In this document: piece by piece, positions 37,241 to 49,882 of the stretch
Layout of the letters: each line of letters opens with the position of its first letter
Numbering within the stretch: position 1 is the first letter of the stretch
Origin: Symbiodinium natans
Lineage: Eukaryota; Sar; Dinophyceae; Suessiales; Symbiodiniaceae
Length of the DNA stretch: 64,000 nucleotides
Direction of reading: 5' to 3'
Assembly (NCBI GenBank): GCA_905221605.1
Contig: CAJNDS010002793.1
Coordinates: 164,001-228,000 of the forward strand
Translations under genes and position numbers: made by a program
Notes under the pieces: generated by a model
Database searches by the model: none
Seen by the model: the letters and a program-made list of their open reading frames with translations, nothing else
Told to the model about the DNA's origin: nothing

Positions 37241-37972
37241 ATGACAAGTTCCCGTTCCTGCTGGACGATGAAGGCCCATGAATGGTCATCAGACCGGACA
37301 AAGCCGTGTGCAACCGTCAGTTGTGCAGGTCCTTTGCTGGCACGACCGTCTGCAGATTCAAGGGCCTTCCTGTCAGAGCCGTTCCTGAGAGGTGCCGCGC
37401 TTTCACTTCGAGTGCTGACTCCTCTTTCTTCCAGTCTGTCAATGGGTTGCCTAAAGGTGCAAGGGGTGCTGAGCCGGATGCTGCCGCATGGCCTGGTTTT
37501 CGAAGAGCCGCTTGGAATCAACTGGGGTGAGCGCTTCTCGTATCCAAGTGAGTCCACATGCCCTGACGTGGGAGGGCTGGTCTCGTGCACCGAAGCTATT
37601 GGTTGGCTTCAGCGTGGTGATCGTGCTGCTGCTCAACAGCTTCTTGATCAGTGGACCCCATGCAATCAGCATGCTGCACGTGAACGGCGAATGTTTCAGC
37701 ACAGTTCAGAGCGTGCGAAGACAGCCGCTGAGAGCCGAGGTCAGCCGCTACTCGTGCTGGGCCATGCGGTTCTGATGTCCTTGGCCTTCCTCCCGCTGAC
37801 TACAGCAGGTACGTTCCATACATGCCATCGCCTGCGTGTGCGATCCCTGTCGGAAGCCAGGTCTCCTGAGCTACAAATCAGAGAGCTGCTTCCGAAGTCG
37901 CAGCGGCGTCATGGAGTCTCTCCTGCGGCACGCCGCGCATGCAACCTTGGGTGCAACGTCTGCAGCCATTGA
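37241..37972 (+). CDS. Candidate ORF, 243 codons, unknown
   Basis: It is open on the + strand with an ATG, but two other + frames are also open over parts of it, one with a good membrane segment (GFSVVIVLLLNSFLISG). No family was recognised. It may be several exons in different frames. Confidence 0.25.
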   Translation: MTSSRSCWTMKAHEWSSDRTKPCATVSCAGPLLARPSADSRAFLSEPFLRGAALSLRVLTPLSSSLSMGCLKVQGVLSRMLPHGLVFEEPLGINWGERFSYPSESTCPDVGGLVSCTEAIGWLQRGDRAAAQQLLDQWTPCNQHAARERRMFQHSSERAKTAAESRGQPLLVLGHAVLMSLAFLPLTTAGTFHTCHRLRVRSLSEARSPELQIRELLPKSQRRHGVSPAARRACNLGCNVCSH

Positions 37973-39920
37973 GTGCCATGTGCGGTTAATGGGATGCCGT
38001 TGCAGTGCATGTGTTTGTGCAGGCTCGTACAGTGATGTCGGGCTTTGCAATATGTAATTGTATTGTTAGAATATTAGAAGTAATAGTAGCAAACATGCAG
38101 CAAAAGATGGTTAGATGACTAGTAGTCGTAATTGTAACTGCGACTATAAGAATCATTGGATTCAAGGCATGCTTGTGCTCTTGTGCGCCCTGCTCGGGTG
38201 CCTGTGCCTTGGCTCCACTTATTCCCTGCTCTCCCCATGCCCGTTATCAAGCTTTCGGAACTTAGGCGCGTGAAGCACGTGACATGCATGGCATAATCTG
38301 GATCTGAGGTCAATGTACTGGAAGAAGCTTTTGAGTTCAGAACATGGATCATCGCCTACATGGAGTGGTGGACTGCATGTGGCCAGGCTGCAGTATGTCA
38401 GTGCAGTTTGGGCAGGAGCATCCGCCTAGTGAGTTCACTTACCTGCCCCAATGCAAACTGCAAGCTTGTTTATCAAAACCTTCGACCATGCCTCTGCATT
38501 TCTGAAGGGGCTCTTGCAATCTGATGGCGTGTTCATTGACAGGCTCTCGTCGGCTACGCCACCCTTTTGCTGCTGTTGATTTGCAGCTGCTCTGGCGCTG
38601 CCAAACTTCTTGCTGCTCAGAAAGGCTTGGGGGGGCAGGGGCCCATTCTGGCATGATAGGCCAGTGATACTTGGAGAGCACATGCGGGTACAAGGCTCGA
38701 GCCTATGATCTTGACAAGATGCGGTCAGCACATACTCGTTAGAGAGGAGACAGGCAACAAGACGTGGCACCTTACCATGCGCTGCTGGGCAAGCTCATCT
38801 ACACATTGGCTGTTTTCAACCAGGCACCAGTTGCCAGTCTTGACCATGTCATCCGGCATCCATTTCATGATTGCTGATTGCTGGTCCCGAGGTGCAAGGC
38901 TTCTTCTTGCCAGGTTTGCTTCCGCTCGGGATGGCATTGCTTCTGACCGTGCTGGTCATGACGTTTGTGTGCTCCAGCTTGTCATTTAAGACTTCCAGCA
39001 CTCAGCTCATAACAGAGCTGGTAGCTTCGTTGGGTGCTCAGGATGGCTCTGCTTGCTTTCTTGTGTTGTCCCTCTTCGCCGCTTGCCTGCATTGCCGAAG
39101 CCCCGTTTTTTACAAGCATGCAAGCATGTAGCAGAGCAGAGTCAACGCGATTTGTGTCCCCAAACTCCCTTTACTTAGCCACAACATACGCCACAGCCTT
39201 TCGTGTGTCCAGACCGCGCTGGAAGCAGCTGATTTTCCTGCCTACCTTCATCACCTTTTGCTATGTCAGGATTTCGCTAGCCTCTCTTGCCATTCCCGCC
39301 TCTGCGCCAGTCTCTTCTGGGGTATAAACCAGTGAAGCCTACTCATGCAGCGATCTTCCCTAGTTTCGACCTCCAGCGGCTCAATCGGGTTGGGTGCTGT
39401 GCGGCTGCAAGACTACGCAAGCGCATGTCATGAAGCTTGCGTTTGAATCCGCGGCTCTGTTGTGCAATCTAACGCAGAGCTGCGGATTCGCCCACGAGCT
39501 TAGGAGTTCGGTTCCAGCAGCTCCCTTCGAAAAGGCAGCTCCTGCCGAGGTGGGCTGCTGTTGGTCAGGGAAGCATCTGAAACGGACGGAGGGAACGCCC
39601 GGCTCGGCCCGGCTAGGGTAAGCACGCCTGAGCTGCTAAACATGGATGTGGTCGGCTGTCAGGATGGGGTTCGACATGTGCAGCTGCTGGGTCGACTGGG
39701 GGATGCGGTTGCTCGGGCTGTGCCTTCTGGCCGCCTGGACAGCACAGCAGACGGGTCTGCAGATTCAAAAGCAAGAATAACACACGGCTCCGCTGCAATG
39801 CAAAGGTCGACGACGCAAGAGGGCTCGACAGGCTGGAGGCTTAAAAGCCGATTCACTTCCGGACTTCCGGGGCTTTCAGCTGTTAGAGCTAGGTGTCAGT
39901 GGTCTGTCTGGGCTGGGGGA
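37973..39920. other. Stretch without a confident gene
   Basis: A hydrophobic open stretch is at 38905-38985 (LPLGMALLLTVLVMTFVCSS) with no firm boundaries. Confidence 0.35.
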
Positions 39921-40239
39921 GACAAGGAATGGGATGCTGTGGTTGAGGCCTTTGAGACGCAGGACGCAGGGACATGGCATGGGCGGCATGGGGAATGTTG
40001 ACTTCGAAACTTCGGAGCTGGTTTTACTATGTGTTACTGGGGCTCGCGCCGCTGCTGAGGATGCAGCCAACATGGTGTCGCTGTGCTTCCTTCGTTGGCA
40101 CCGCTTCGCGCAGTCGGCGCACATAGCAAAAGCTCATGCTGAGCTGCAGAGCAGCGACAACCTGGTGCACTTCTTATCCTCAACTTTGCTGGGCGAGATG
40201 AGGCCTGGTCTCGATCATCCAGTGAAGACCTCTGAATAG
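39920..40239 (+). CDS. Exon set of a WH-motif helical protein, copy B
   Basis: The exons encode EWDAVVEAFETQDA (39927-39966), then after a probable intron MVSLCFLRWHRFAQ (40071-40112), AKAHAELQ (40127-40150) and SSDNLVHFLSSTLL (40151-40192), to a stop at 40239. Each block matches copy A at 33.47-34.02 kb in the same order, so the two are diverged paralogues in direct orientation about 6.2-6.5 kb apart. Confidence 0.45.
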
Positions 40240-42200
40240 TAGACCGGGGGGACATGGATGATTTTCGGGCACCGAGCTGATTGTGGATATCTGCATGTCA
40301 ACAAGCAACACCAGCGCAGGCAGTCGTAAGATGCTGAAGCACATGTTCTGCTCAGCCTGGCAAGCAATATGTAGTGACCAATGTAGCGAAACTCGACGCA
40401 GTGCACTGCCTCAGCGCCACTTAGCCAGACCCGGGAGCGTGTGCGCAAGAGCCATTTGACATGGTGCCCCGCTACCCGGGCCATGCTGCCCGGCAGACCC
40501 TCGGTGCGCGACCATGGCGAGAAGGAGCTGATGGCGCCTCGGCTCAGCTCAATCACTTTGCGTCGCTGCAGCCTTTAGTTTGAGGCGACCGGCGAGCGGC
40601 TAAGGTGGAGGAATCTGTGGACAGCCTGGGCTTTGGCTTCGTCGACTTGCCTCCCACGCACCTGCCTCTGCAATGGGCTTTCGTTACTTTCGTTCATGTC
40701 GTTTATTGGGGAAGGAAGAGAAGGTGAGAGCTCAGCAAATAAGAGACCCGACCCCTCGAACTCAGCAGGTCCCTAGACTTATCCAAGAAGCAGGGAGAAT
40801 CAGAGTACAAGCTCAACCCAAGCCACGCGACAGGTTTCGTTCATTCCAGTGAACATGTTTCTGCTGCCATGCATCCTTCTCTTCACAGAAGTTTTTGGGA
40901 TTCGGATGGGGATGCTCGCTTTGTTACCACAAAGTGGTCCTGCCACGCACGCTTTTCTGATGTCCCTCAAACTTCACGGGCAACGCCACAGGCGAACGCA
41001 AGGTCCCTGGCAAGCTCGAAGTTCAGCGCGCTCTCCATTTCGCGGGGGGAAGGGCGTGGGTGGGTGGGCGGGTGGGTGGCGGGTGAGGCGGGGATGCAAA
41101 CGTCCAAGGAGGGGTTGTGTTACGTCCCACAACCACGAAACGCAAAAACCGCACTGCTTTGCCACGTTTGTGCCCTGAAAAGACGGTGCTCTGCGGAAGA
41201 ATTAAAGAAGAAGACCAACCGAGCGAAAGACAACTGAAAGACAGAGAGCTCGCGAGCAAGGGAAGTGCATGGTTAGGAAGTACGCCCCGGTGGTGATCAA
41301 GACGGTGAAGAAGGCGCGGTTACGACGCAGTTGCGGCAGTTGCGGGTGAAGATGTGGGAAGTCCATCCCCCCCCTCCACAGGACTCCTGGGCAGCAGACG
41401 CTGGCATCTTGGCAGGCAGCGAGCTCCTCGAGCTGAATGGCCAGGAAGCGCGCCTCGCTCTTGAGATTTCATGATGATTATTATTACTATTGTTATTATT
41501 ACTCTTATTCTTATTATCATTTACGATTTATCATTATCATTATTGTGCAGAGGGATCTCTCTTGAGCATCTGAGTAATCAGTACTCTGCCCCCATACCCG
41601 GGCTAAGCTCAAACGCACTCTCAACACCCACGAGCATGCTCTCTTGCCCAGCATGTTGCCCGAATCCGGGAAGCATGGGCTAAGTTACGAAGTCGGCTAA
41701 GTAGGCTCAGATCAAAATGTTGCTCTTCTCGAGTCCGCTTGGCGGGCAGATTCAACGTGCTAGAGTCTTCGAATGCTGGGGTTCTGCAGTGCCGCGATGT
41801 GAGGGGCCGTATGTCTGCCGATGACTTCCGAGCCACGCTAAAGCAGCGCCCGCTCCGGGTAAGACTGGCGCCGCCGATGGCTGAAGCTTGGAACCCTGGC
41901 TAAACGCAACATCGAGAGCAGGGGAAGTTTGCAGTTCGCAGTTCAGCCTGCGGAACATCGCATGCGGTAGGTATTCGAGCATGCACAGATGGAATGAAAG
42001 AGTGATCAGGAAGCAGGTGGCAAACTTCCAGCAGCAGATGCTTGGTTGAGCATTTTCCCCCTCAAGCCAAGCGTACACACACAAAAACCCACGATGCCAG
42101 CTCGTCGAATTCTTTGAATGCTGCATTGTAGGCACGTCTCGCGCAGGGGGGACTGGCAACTGAGGGTGGTGGCGTTGAGTCTCCACAAGGTGCCTGGGTC
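40240..42200. other. Stretch without a confident gene, with a TTA/TTATC microsatellite
   Basis: 41470-41545 is a TTATTA-type run ending in a possible acceptor. No coding signal was accepted. Confidence 0.4.
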
Positions 42201-42259
42201 GATCAGTACGGGGTCTGTGGACTTCGGGATGTGCGGTGAGTGCGCACACCAGGTCCACC

Positions 42260-44215
42260 TGCAGCAAGCCTTGAAGGATGAGAGTGACCGCGTAAAGAAG
42301 GAACTCGCCGCTTGGCTCGAAGCTTTGTCCCCACGTCATGCCTGCATCGGTTGCTGAGTGCTTCAAGCTGCACTTGCCCAGGGCATTTGCACTGCCACGG
42401 AGAAGTCAAACAGCCTTCAGCACAAGGACGCTGCGATAGAGAAGGGACGAGCATGGTAGACGCATGTCCACGCCAGGCACAGCGCATCAAGGACATGGCC
42501 CAGAGGGACCAGGAGCGCCAAACGATGGAGGAGCGCTTGGCAGCTCTGCAGGCCAGTTTTTTTACGTGAAATACGATCTGGACACTGGACCCACATGATC
42601 CTTCTCAGGCTGAGCTGGACATGAGAAACGGGGAGCTCGAGGCATTGCGACGCCTCGATGCCAAACAAGCCGGAGAGACTTGGCAGATAATCCTGGCGGT
42701 GCTGGCACGATACCCCCCCCCTTTGTTCAGCTGACCTACGATATGGTTAATCAGATTGATACATTCTCAATGAATGTCTCAATAATGTTCTTTCATTTTG
42801 TCTGTTCTTGTACTCCTGTAGTCCTTTCCTGCATCAAAACAGTGCCGAGCCATGCCGAGCCTCCCCTGGCACACTTCAGGTCCAGAGCGAGGCGTCTTCG
42901 GGCCCTCTGGCGGAGGAAGCGCCCTGTGGCCCCACAATCCTCGCTGTCACGGTAAAACCCAAGTGTTCTGGAACGTAAGATGGCAGTGCGGCACAGGCTG
43001 CTGACTCGAAAGCAGGGGACGAGGCAAACTTGTCCAGGCGGAAAAGCTCTTATGAGATCTTTGTGCGCTCACATGCCTGTCTCGTCTCTTTGGGAAACAG
43101 GCGCCTTGCTGATCTCGAGCGTGAGAACGCCCAACTGCAAGAGACGAAGGCCTCGCCAAAGCAAGTGGGCACTTCTGTTCACTTTCCCTTGACTCAGCTT
43201 TGGTGATTTTCGCAAGGCCGCTCTCGATGCCGATCACGAGGCCTTGAAACAGGAGAAGCTTCGAATTGCCAACGAGAGGTCCGACTTAGAGGTGCCAACT
43301 TTCGTCTCATGTCTCATCTCTGCCATATCCTATTTCATCTCGTCTCATCTCTTCACCAACCACGGCACTCTTGGCGCCGCCACTTCTCGAGCATCAGGAC
43401 ACATCCATACACATCGTCTTGCTTCTGAGGCGCTTCGGGCCCAGCTGGAGGCGAAAGCAAGTGCCCAAGACCAACGCGAGGCCGCGCTTGGACACGGAAG
43501 CCAGGTAGCGTGCAATAGCTTGCACCTGGCTTTGCACATGCTTACCCTGGCCGGGCCCTGCTAGCCTGACAGGCCGAGCTGGAAAGAAAAGAGGCATCTG
43601 TGCGTGAGGCACGCGGCACGCCCGTGCAAATCCTTTTCCCATGCCAGTCATTGTGAACATTTGTGCACCTCCATGAGAGGAGCTTGAACGGCTGGAGTCT
43701 CTGGCGGTTCTTGAGGTGGTGACCCAGCCTGCATTCAGGATTCAGGGCACCAGCCAGAGCCAGAAGAACAGCCCGGAGAACAGTCCATAGTCCACCCCAC
43801 TCCGCCAGGTTGAGGAGGAGCTCTCCAAAGCACGTGCCTGGGGTCAATGAAGGGACAATGGCTTGCCAAAAATTGAAAGATTGGTCCCGGTCTCGAAGTG
43901 CAACGTTGCCCAGGTGCCTCGCTCCTGTCGGCGCAGCCTTCGCTGCGCCAGCTGCTAGAAGCAGAGGTCGGTCGCGCGAAGCGAAGTTGTAGAGTCTTGT
44001 CCACGGGTGAGACTTTTGCAGGTAGAGGACGAGACACAGTCCGCAAGCTCATCGAGCCCCCGTAGCCCACGACGACCTTCTTCAAGCCCTTCACGATCAT
44101 CACAAAGACTTTCACAGACTTCGACGAGGATGTCGCTTGCTAGGCAGTCGCTCACAGCGGCAAGACTGTCGCAGCTCAGAGCTGCCGCGCCGCACCTTGG
44201 TAAGTCAGTGTGAGC
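42260..44215 (+). CDS. Coiled-coil protein gene, exon series
   Basis: Short exons, each flanked by AG and GT/GC-type borders, encode heptad-rich helix: QQALKDESDRVKKELAAWLEA (42262), DMAQRDQERQTMEERLAALQ (42490), AELDMRNGELEALRRLDAKQ (42609), RLADLERENAQLQETK (43103), FRKAALDADHEALKQEKLRI (43206), LRAQLEAKASAQDQREA (43433), QAELERKEASV (43571), EELERLESLA (43677) and QVEEELSKA (43806). A Ser/Arg-rich tail follows (SPRRPSSSPSRSSQRLSQTS, 44060-44130). It is a long coiled-coil, perhaps cytoskeletal, protein of unknown identity. The gene ends were not found. Confidence 0.6.
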
Positions 44216-44620
44216 ATCTGTACACAGACAGTCTTGTCATGTCTTGGTGTCTTACGTACGTGCCGTTTGGAAAACGCATCGTGGCAACGGGCTACAAGAC
44301 GTCTGAGGCCTGTGCAGGAGACCGCTGATGAAGATTCCGACGAAATGTTCTGACAGCCGCAATTTGCTGTGTCAAACAGACGGCGCTGCCGCTGCTGTGA
44401 GAATTTGTCAGCAGTTTGGTGTGTGTGAGTTTGGCTTCCCCACTCAAAGTCAGTGGGGCGTGCCTGAAATTGGCATTCGGCCAAGCTACATGGCGATTAT
44501 GTCAGACTTCTTAGCGCGATCATCCTCGGCTGCCGGCAGACCGCGGCAGACGGTAGGTAGCAAGCCGCTGCTTCGTCTGTGGAAAGGAAAGGGCAGCAGC
44601 TCACAGACTCCATGAGCAAA
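44216..44620. other. Downstream of the coiled-coil exons, unassigned
   Basis: No clear coding signal was seen. Confidence 0.35.
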
Positions 44621-44621
44621 A

Positions 44622-44720
44622 ATCAGGTTGGCCAGGTTGTCACAGGTTGGCGAGGTTGTCGCAAGTTGTCACAGGTTGTCTCACATGTTGATACACGTTG
44701 TCACAGGTTGTCACAAGGAT
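44622..44720. repeat. GGTTGTCACA minisatellite
   Basis: There are about eight degenerate units of GTTGTCACAG or GTTGGCGAG. Confidence 0.85.
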
Positions 44721-45359
44721 GAGGCGGCTTGACTGTGCCCTGCAAGGTGGCGAGAGAACAACTTGAGCCAGAACCGATGCCTAACACCGCACGGGCGCTT
44801 GCATCAAAGTGAGGCCGCGGCTCAGGGAAAGGAGCTGCCATCCTCCAATGCAGAACCTGTGCACGAAGCCGACGCCTAACACCAAGGCTCGGAATTCAAA
44901 CAAGAGAAGAAAGGAGTGTGGCATGCATTGTCGGCTGCAGTCCGGCATCGTGGGCCTGAAAATAGGGCCTGCAGAGCATGCTTGTAACCCTCAATGTGCC
45001 TTTAATTCTGATCAAATTTATCAGCTTGGGCTCGGGCCAAGAGTGCCACCAGCCCAGGCGAGGGTTTCCGTGGAGCTTCAGAGCTCCTTGTGAGTGCGGC
45101 GCCGCGCTCTACACGTCAGCAAAAGTGCCCATGGGATAGAAATTTTGAAGAGCGCAGCTGGTGCCAACTCAGTCCGCTAATCATCGGCTAATCGCAAACT
45201 GAGTATGCTTCCATACGCCTTGCGGGCTGAGACAGCATACTTTGCACACTGTAATAACACCGTCATCCCGCCGCATCCCGCCGGCACTTTGCTTCCAGTT
45301 GCAGTTCGGTCGAGTACAGCTGTTTGTGACTGGAGCATTTAGGCGCTCCTGCTTGAGCC

Positions 45360-45788
45360 ATGAACCGGTTTTTGGCCGTTGGGGCAGTCGCCGTACTCAC
45401 ACTCTTTGCTGTGCCTTGGGGCTTTGTCATGCCTGCAGCGAGTCGGAGCCGCCACATCAGACCAAAGGGTTACCAAGCAACGACCACCAGTAGCTCCTGC
45501 AACGCTGCTGACACCCATGCCGCCATCACGAGGGTCCTCACAGGCTTAGCAGTGGGCCTCCTTCTCGGAGCCAGCAGTGTGTCAGCGACTCCATCGGCCG
45601 AGTCGAACGAGGCATCGCGACCAGACTGTACCAGCCGTCCTCAAGCACCAAGCGCTTTGCAGGAGTTTGTGAAGGCCAGTTCAGTACGCAGAAGCGAGAG
45701 ACGCCTCAAGGCAATTCAGAAACAGCTCAAAGAACATGGCCGGCTGGCCATAGATAGGCTTTGCCTCGAGGAAGGCAGAAGCATGTAG
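45360..45788 (+). CDS. Putative plastid (thylakoid) pre-protein, 142 codons
   Basis: Residues 3-20 (RFLAVGAVAVLTLFAVPW) form a signal peptide, directly followed by GFVMPAASRSR, an FVxP-type motif that starts peridinin-plastid transit peptides. A Ser/Thr-rich transit region follows. A second hydrophobic run at 58-76 (RVLTGLAVGLLLGASSVSA) could be a thylakoid-transfer or stop-transfer domain. The C-terminus is basic helix (RRSERRLKAIQKQLKEHGR). The ATG context is GAGCCATGA. The mature protein family is not recognised. The signal layout is seen; the location is inference. Confidence 0.6.
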   Translation: MNRFLAVGAVAVLTLFAVPWGFVMPAASRSRHIRPKGYQATTTSSSCNAADTHAAITRVLTGLAVGLLLGASSVSATPSAESNEASRPDCTSRPQAPSALQEFVKASSVRRSERRLKAIQKQLKEHGRLAIDRLCLEEGRSM

Positions 45789-46275
45789 AAGACAGGTGGG
45801 AGATGCTCGAAGAACCGCTGAAGCTTGTCTTCAGAGAGCCCTGAGTGAGAGCTAAGCCACGATCTTCACGATCCGCTTAGATTCCTTTCCGGTGCGCCAT
45901 GTACAGGGAGGTATTTGTACAATTTCCTAGAAAATACCTCGGGAGCACAGTCCGGCAACAGTGAAGTCGGAACTTGGACTCAAAGGATCTCAGAGAGGAG
46001 CAGAGAAAGGGAGAGTTGAGACAAGGCAGATCCTCTGGGCCGGGCAATGTTAGGAATGGAGGCGCTGGGCGGATGAAGGGTTAGTCGATCCTCAGCAGAA
46101 AAAAGGACTGGGAGTCTGGCACCGGAAATTTGTTGTAGTGGTTTCTCACTGTAGTCACTATGGCATGATGGCCCTCATTCACAGATGTTGCGTTGGCTGG
46201 TTTCTGAAGGAAAGCTGATACTCTGCTCATCTGCAGTCTGGCTGAATTAGGCAGCTGCTAGGCTGCTACTGGGCC
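45789..46275. other. Spacer between two pre-protein ORFs
   Basis: No gene was seen. A palindrome-like TTTGTACAATTTCCTAGAAAA lies at about 45915. Confidence 0.4.
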
Positions 46276-46680
46276 ATGGCTCGACGAAGCCGGCGATTGT
46301 GGCTGGGCGCGCTTGCAGCAGCTTTGTCGCTGAAGTGTGCCATGCACGACGAGGCCGTCAACCAGGCTGAGGCCATGGTTTTCCGGCCTTGGCGTCCTCG
46401 AGCCAGCGACTTGCCAGACAGCACAACTCTGCCAGCAGTAACCACGACCCTTCTTGTCGGAGTACTTATCGGGGTGGGCGCCTTCCAGGACTACCCGGCC
46501 ATGCCGCAACTCTTTGAGTCTGTGAAGGACGAAACCTGGACAAAGCCCGCGGGCTCTCGGCAGAACCGACTCCCTGAACGATGCGCACGATACAGATCTA
46601 TCTCCCTTGATGCTGACCGGCGCCCTCGGGATCGATGCGATGCACATCGGTCCAGGAGCTGCCGGCATTCGATTCCATGA
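46276..46680 (+). CDS. Putative pre-protein first exon with signal sequence
   Basis: The ATG has good context (GCCATGG). A basic start (ARRSRR) is followed by LWLGALAAALSLK and, at residues 53-69, TLPAVTTTLLVGVLIGVGAF, a membrane-type segment. After about residue 90 the composition becomes Arg-rich and intron-like, with a possible donor near 46546 (AAAGCCCG). No family was recognised. Confidence 0.4.
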   Translation: MARRSRRLWLGALAAALSLKCAMHDEAVNQAEAMVFRPWRPRASDLPDSTTLPAVTTTLLVGVLIGVGAFQDYPAMPQLFESVKDETWTKPAGSRQNRLPERCARYRSISLDADRRPRDRCDAHRSRSCRHSIP

Positions 46681-49080
46681 CCGGCACCGCAGGAGCGCGT
46701 TGCTCGAGCCTGTCAAACATGGCAGGCTGGCGATCACCGGCGCTCGGGCGTCTGCGGATGTCTGGGGTTCGGTCCACTGAACTCGCACTGGGCATGTTCC
46801 AGCTGCGAAAGCGAGTGGCTGGCACTGAGTGACCGAAATGTACCTTAGCAGGACAGTAGAAAGATAGCGTGTGAACCATGTGCATCATGTGAGCACTGAA
46901 CACACATTCAGAGTCCACCAATTAATTCGGCAGGCTTACGAGGAGTTGGATGTTTGTCCCTCGCCCGTTTGTGGGCCCAGAGACGATGCCAGCTTGGGCT
47001 TAGCGCAGTTTTCGGAACAAGTCCGCCTCCTCTTTAAGAGCCTGACACAACTTTTAATCGTCTTGCTGGCCACCTTCAGCTCGCAGACTTGCATTAAAAA
47101 CGGTGAACGCTGTGTTCAGAGCTGGTGGCCTGGTGAATCCTGGGGAGTATCCTGGCGAAAAGTGCCCCGGCAGGTCGGACGGAGCTTCGCACAGAAGCTT
47201 CCCGGCCGTCACCTGAAACTCTGGCGATGACTTCACACGATCAACAGTGTAAGTCTGTAAGTGCGAGGCATCTCGGCGAAGTCCAGGTAGATCGAGCCTG
47301 AAGCGGTGGCCTGAGAGCCACCAATGCCAATGCGACTATTCTTTTTTGGGATCCTTTGACTTCCTTCGGCATTTTTCATCATCTTTCTGGCAGTTGATAA
47401 AATTTTCCTGATCCCAGAAACGCTGAGGCTTCGGTACGACGATGTGCAGGCAAAAGTCGACACCGGACTAAAGCGCTCCAGGCAGCTTCATTTCAATCGT
47501 GGGATATGTCGAGTAGGCATTAGCGACTGTTTGCCAACGATGTTTTGTGTCACGCCAAGGAATGGTCTGAAGGTAGCAGATTCTGACACGAAACCCAAGC
47601 ATTCGCCGGAGAGTAGCTAAATTGGACAAAGATGGCAAAGCTTGGTTTCGCCGGGCATTTGGTGGACTGCAGCAAAGCAGTGCTCGTGTAGCGCAAAGTG
47701 CTTGAGAAGGTCGTCGCCGCGTGAGGGGCTTAGCAACTCTCGTGCCAGAGCCATGCACACCACTAGGTTGCTGCTTGGCCGCAGGAGGGAATGCTGTGGC
47801 TCTCGAAAAAACGTGCCAGGTTCAGGCTCGCCGAACAGGCCCGCATCTGCAAAGAGGTTGGGCCACTTAGTAGCTGAAAGAATCCCCCTTGAGCCCTCGC
47901 AGCCGGTAAGCTTTCAGGTCCTCCTCACCCAGCTCTCCACGTGTGAGTCGCTTGATTCCTCCTCCAGTGCCTTGGCTTAGCACTTCCCACCATTTCATGA
48001 TCAACCTTGCAGTCCTTGTGCTCAGCGCCGGTACAGGGCCCACGACTCACCCCTCGAGACCACGAACGAAGTTCCAGTGGAGGCTGGTCACGTGCACATT
48101 CTCCATGGAGTCTCCTGAGGGACTGCGCGGAGAAATTAATGCCAGGCTCACCACGGGACTCACCCAGGAGGCGATGTGTTGTTTGCGGCGGTGCGCTCTC
48201 AAAGCAGAGATGTGGCTGACTCACGTGGCTGAATAAGACACCAACAAGTAGCAAGGCACTAAATAAGCGAGACCATGCTTGCCTTCCTCCGTTGAAAGGC
48301 GTGGTTTGAGCGTCGGTGAGATCTTGGAATCAAGCAGGCCTTGTGATAGGCTTCAGGTATAGTAGTGGTATAAGAAGCAACCTCGTGTTCGGAGACTCTT
48401 CCCCATGCTGCTGTTGTCAAGTTGGCTTGTGCGGCAGCGATGTCGTCGTTCTTGAGCACAGGATGAACTCCATGTCCATGGCATCGATAAGCCTCGTTCC
48501 TGGTAGCTGTGTCCGTTCTTGGAAAGGGCTGATGAGTTGAGTCTGCTAGAAAAGTGGTCCAAGCTGAAGCTGCTCAGGTTCCTTGCGGTCGACGGTTTCC
48601 GAGCAGGACATATGCTTTGCAAAGGTGGTTAGACATGGCTATGCTTGTGCCCACATGTGCCCACCACAGATTCGCCAGGAGCTGCTGACATCCAGCCGGT
48701 TAATGTCAAGAACCTCGCAGGCTCTCCATCTCCACGGCAAGCTCCCACAAGCTGCCACAAGCTGCCACCAGTTATACAGCCATACAGGTCACAAGCAAGC
48801 CACAGAGAACGTTTGCAAGCGGCAGATGTCCCCGCACTTGGAAGGCCACTGGCGCTGTCCCGGCCCCCTACTTCACAGGATGAGATTTGCCAAGCCTGGC
48901 AAACTCGGGCCGTCGGAGACGTTACAATGTGGGATAATGTGGGCCCAAAGCGGCACATGAGCACTTATTATATCTGAAGCCACTTTGAGAGTGGTGAGAA
49001 TTCAAAGTTTGTTGTTTCCAATGAAGAAGCAAGTGTACCATGCATGGGCCGCCATGCGCTCGGTGTGATGGTTGATGTAA
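46681..49080. other. Long stretch without a recognised gene
   Basis: Only short, competing ORFs on both strands were seen, for example 46871-47230 (+). Confidence 0.4.
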
Positions 49081-49083
49081 ACG

Positions 49084-49089
49084 AGAGAG

Positions 49090-49124
<35 letters not shown>
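49084..49124. repeat. GA microsatellite
   Basis: This is a run of GAGA with few changes. Confidence 0.9.
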
Positions 49125-49125
<1 letters not shown>

Positions 49126-49305
49126 TGTCTGCCCACATAATCCCTTTTGGACTCCCCCCCCTCACATGTAGAATCACCCTGGAAACACCCCCTTTTCAGA
49201 CAGAAACCGCGGCCTGGCACGGCTGCGAAAACCGCAGCCCCGAATCGCATGACACTTGGGACTTGCGCGCCCCTCGGGGCAGCTCTCCCTTCGGGGGGGG
49301 CTAAG

Positions 49306-49390
49306 CGTGCAGAGAGAGAGAGAGAGAGAGAGGAGAACAGAGGGGGGCATTCTAATACAGAAGTAACCCACTTTTTTTTTTTTTTTTTAC
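49306..49390. repeat. GA run followed by a T-run
   Basis: GAGA at 49311-49332 and about 19 T at 49371-49389, next to G-rich and CCCCGAATCGCATGACACTT words that resemble the purine-tailed repeats at 3.8-5.5 kb. Confidence 0.75.
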
Positions 49391-49458
49391 CTTTTGAGTG
49401 GATCACTGGAGCACGCCTTTTAGGGCGGCCCCCTGGTGAGGTTATGTGCTGTGGAAGG

Positions 49459-49505
<47 letters not shown>

Positions 49506-49625
49506 CGAGAGCGAGAGCGAGAGCGAGAGCGAGAGCGAGAGCGAGAGCGAGAGAGAGCCCCTAAGCAAAGCAAAGCAAAGAGAGAGCGAGAGCGAGAGCG
49601 AGAGAAAAGCGGGAAAGAGAGCGCG
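49459..49625. repeat. GAAAGA, GAGA and GAGCGA microsatellite
   Basis: A GA run changes into about ten units of GAGCGA (49499-49552), then AAAGC and GAGCGA units again. Confidence 0.9.
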
Positions 49626-49882
49626 AGAGAAGCGCAAGCGGGAGCGGCTTCGACCGGCCCCCCTCACCTGGGGGCAGCTGGAAGGAGGGAGGGAGGGGGA
49701 GCTGGAATAAGGATGCTTGGCCAAGGAAAGCCATCACAACGAGGAGGAAAATGTCTAAGTTGTCATGCGGTTCTTCTGCTCGTTTTTCGCAGCCTCCGGT
49801 AGTAAGTGTCACGCAGACCTACGTACGACAGCACGGGCACACACAGCTTGCGAGGGTGTTGCACCACTCAAGCCCACCACAA

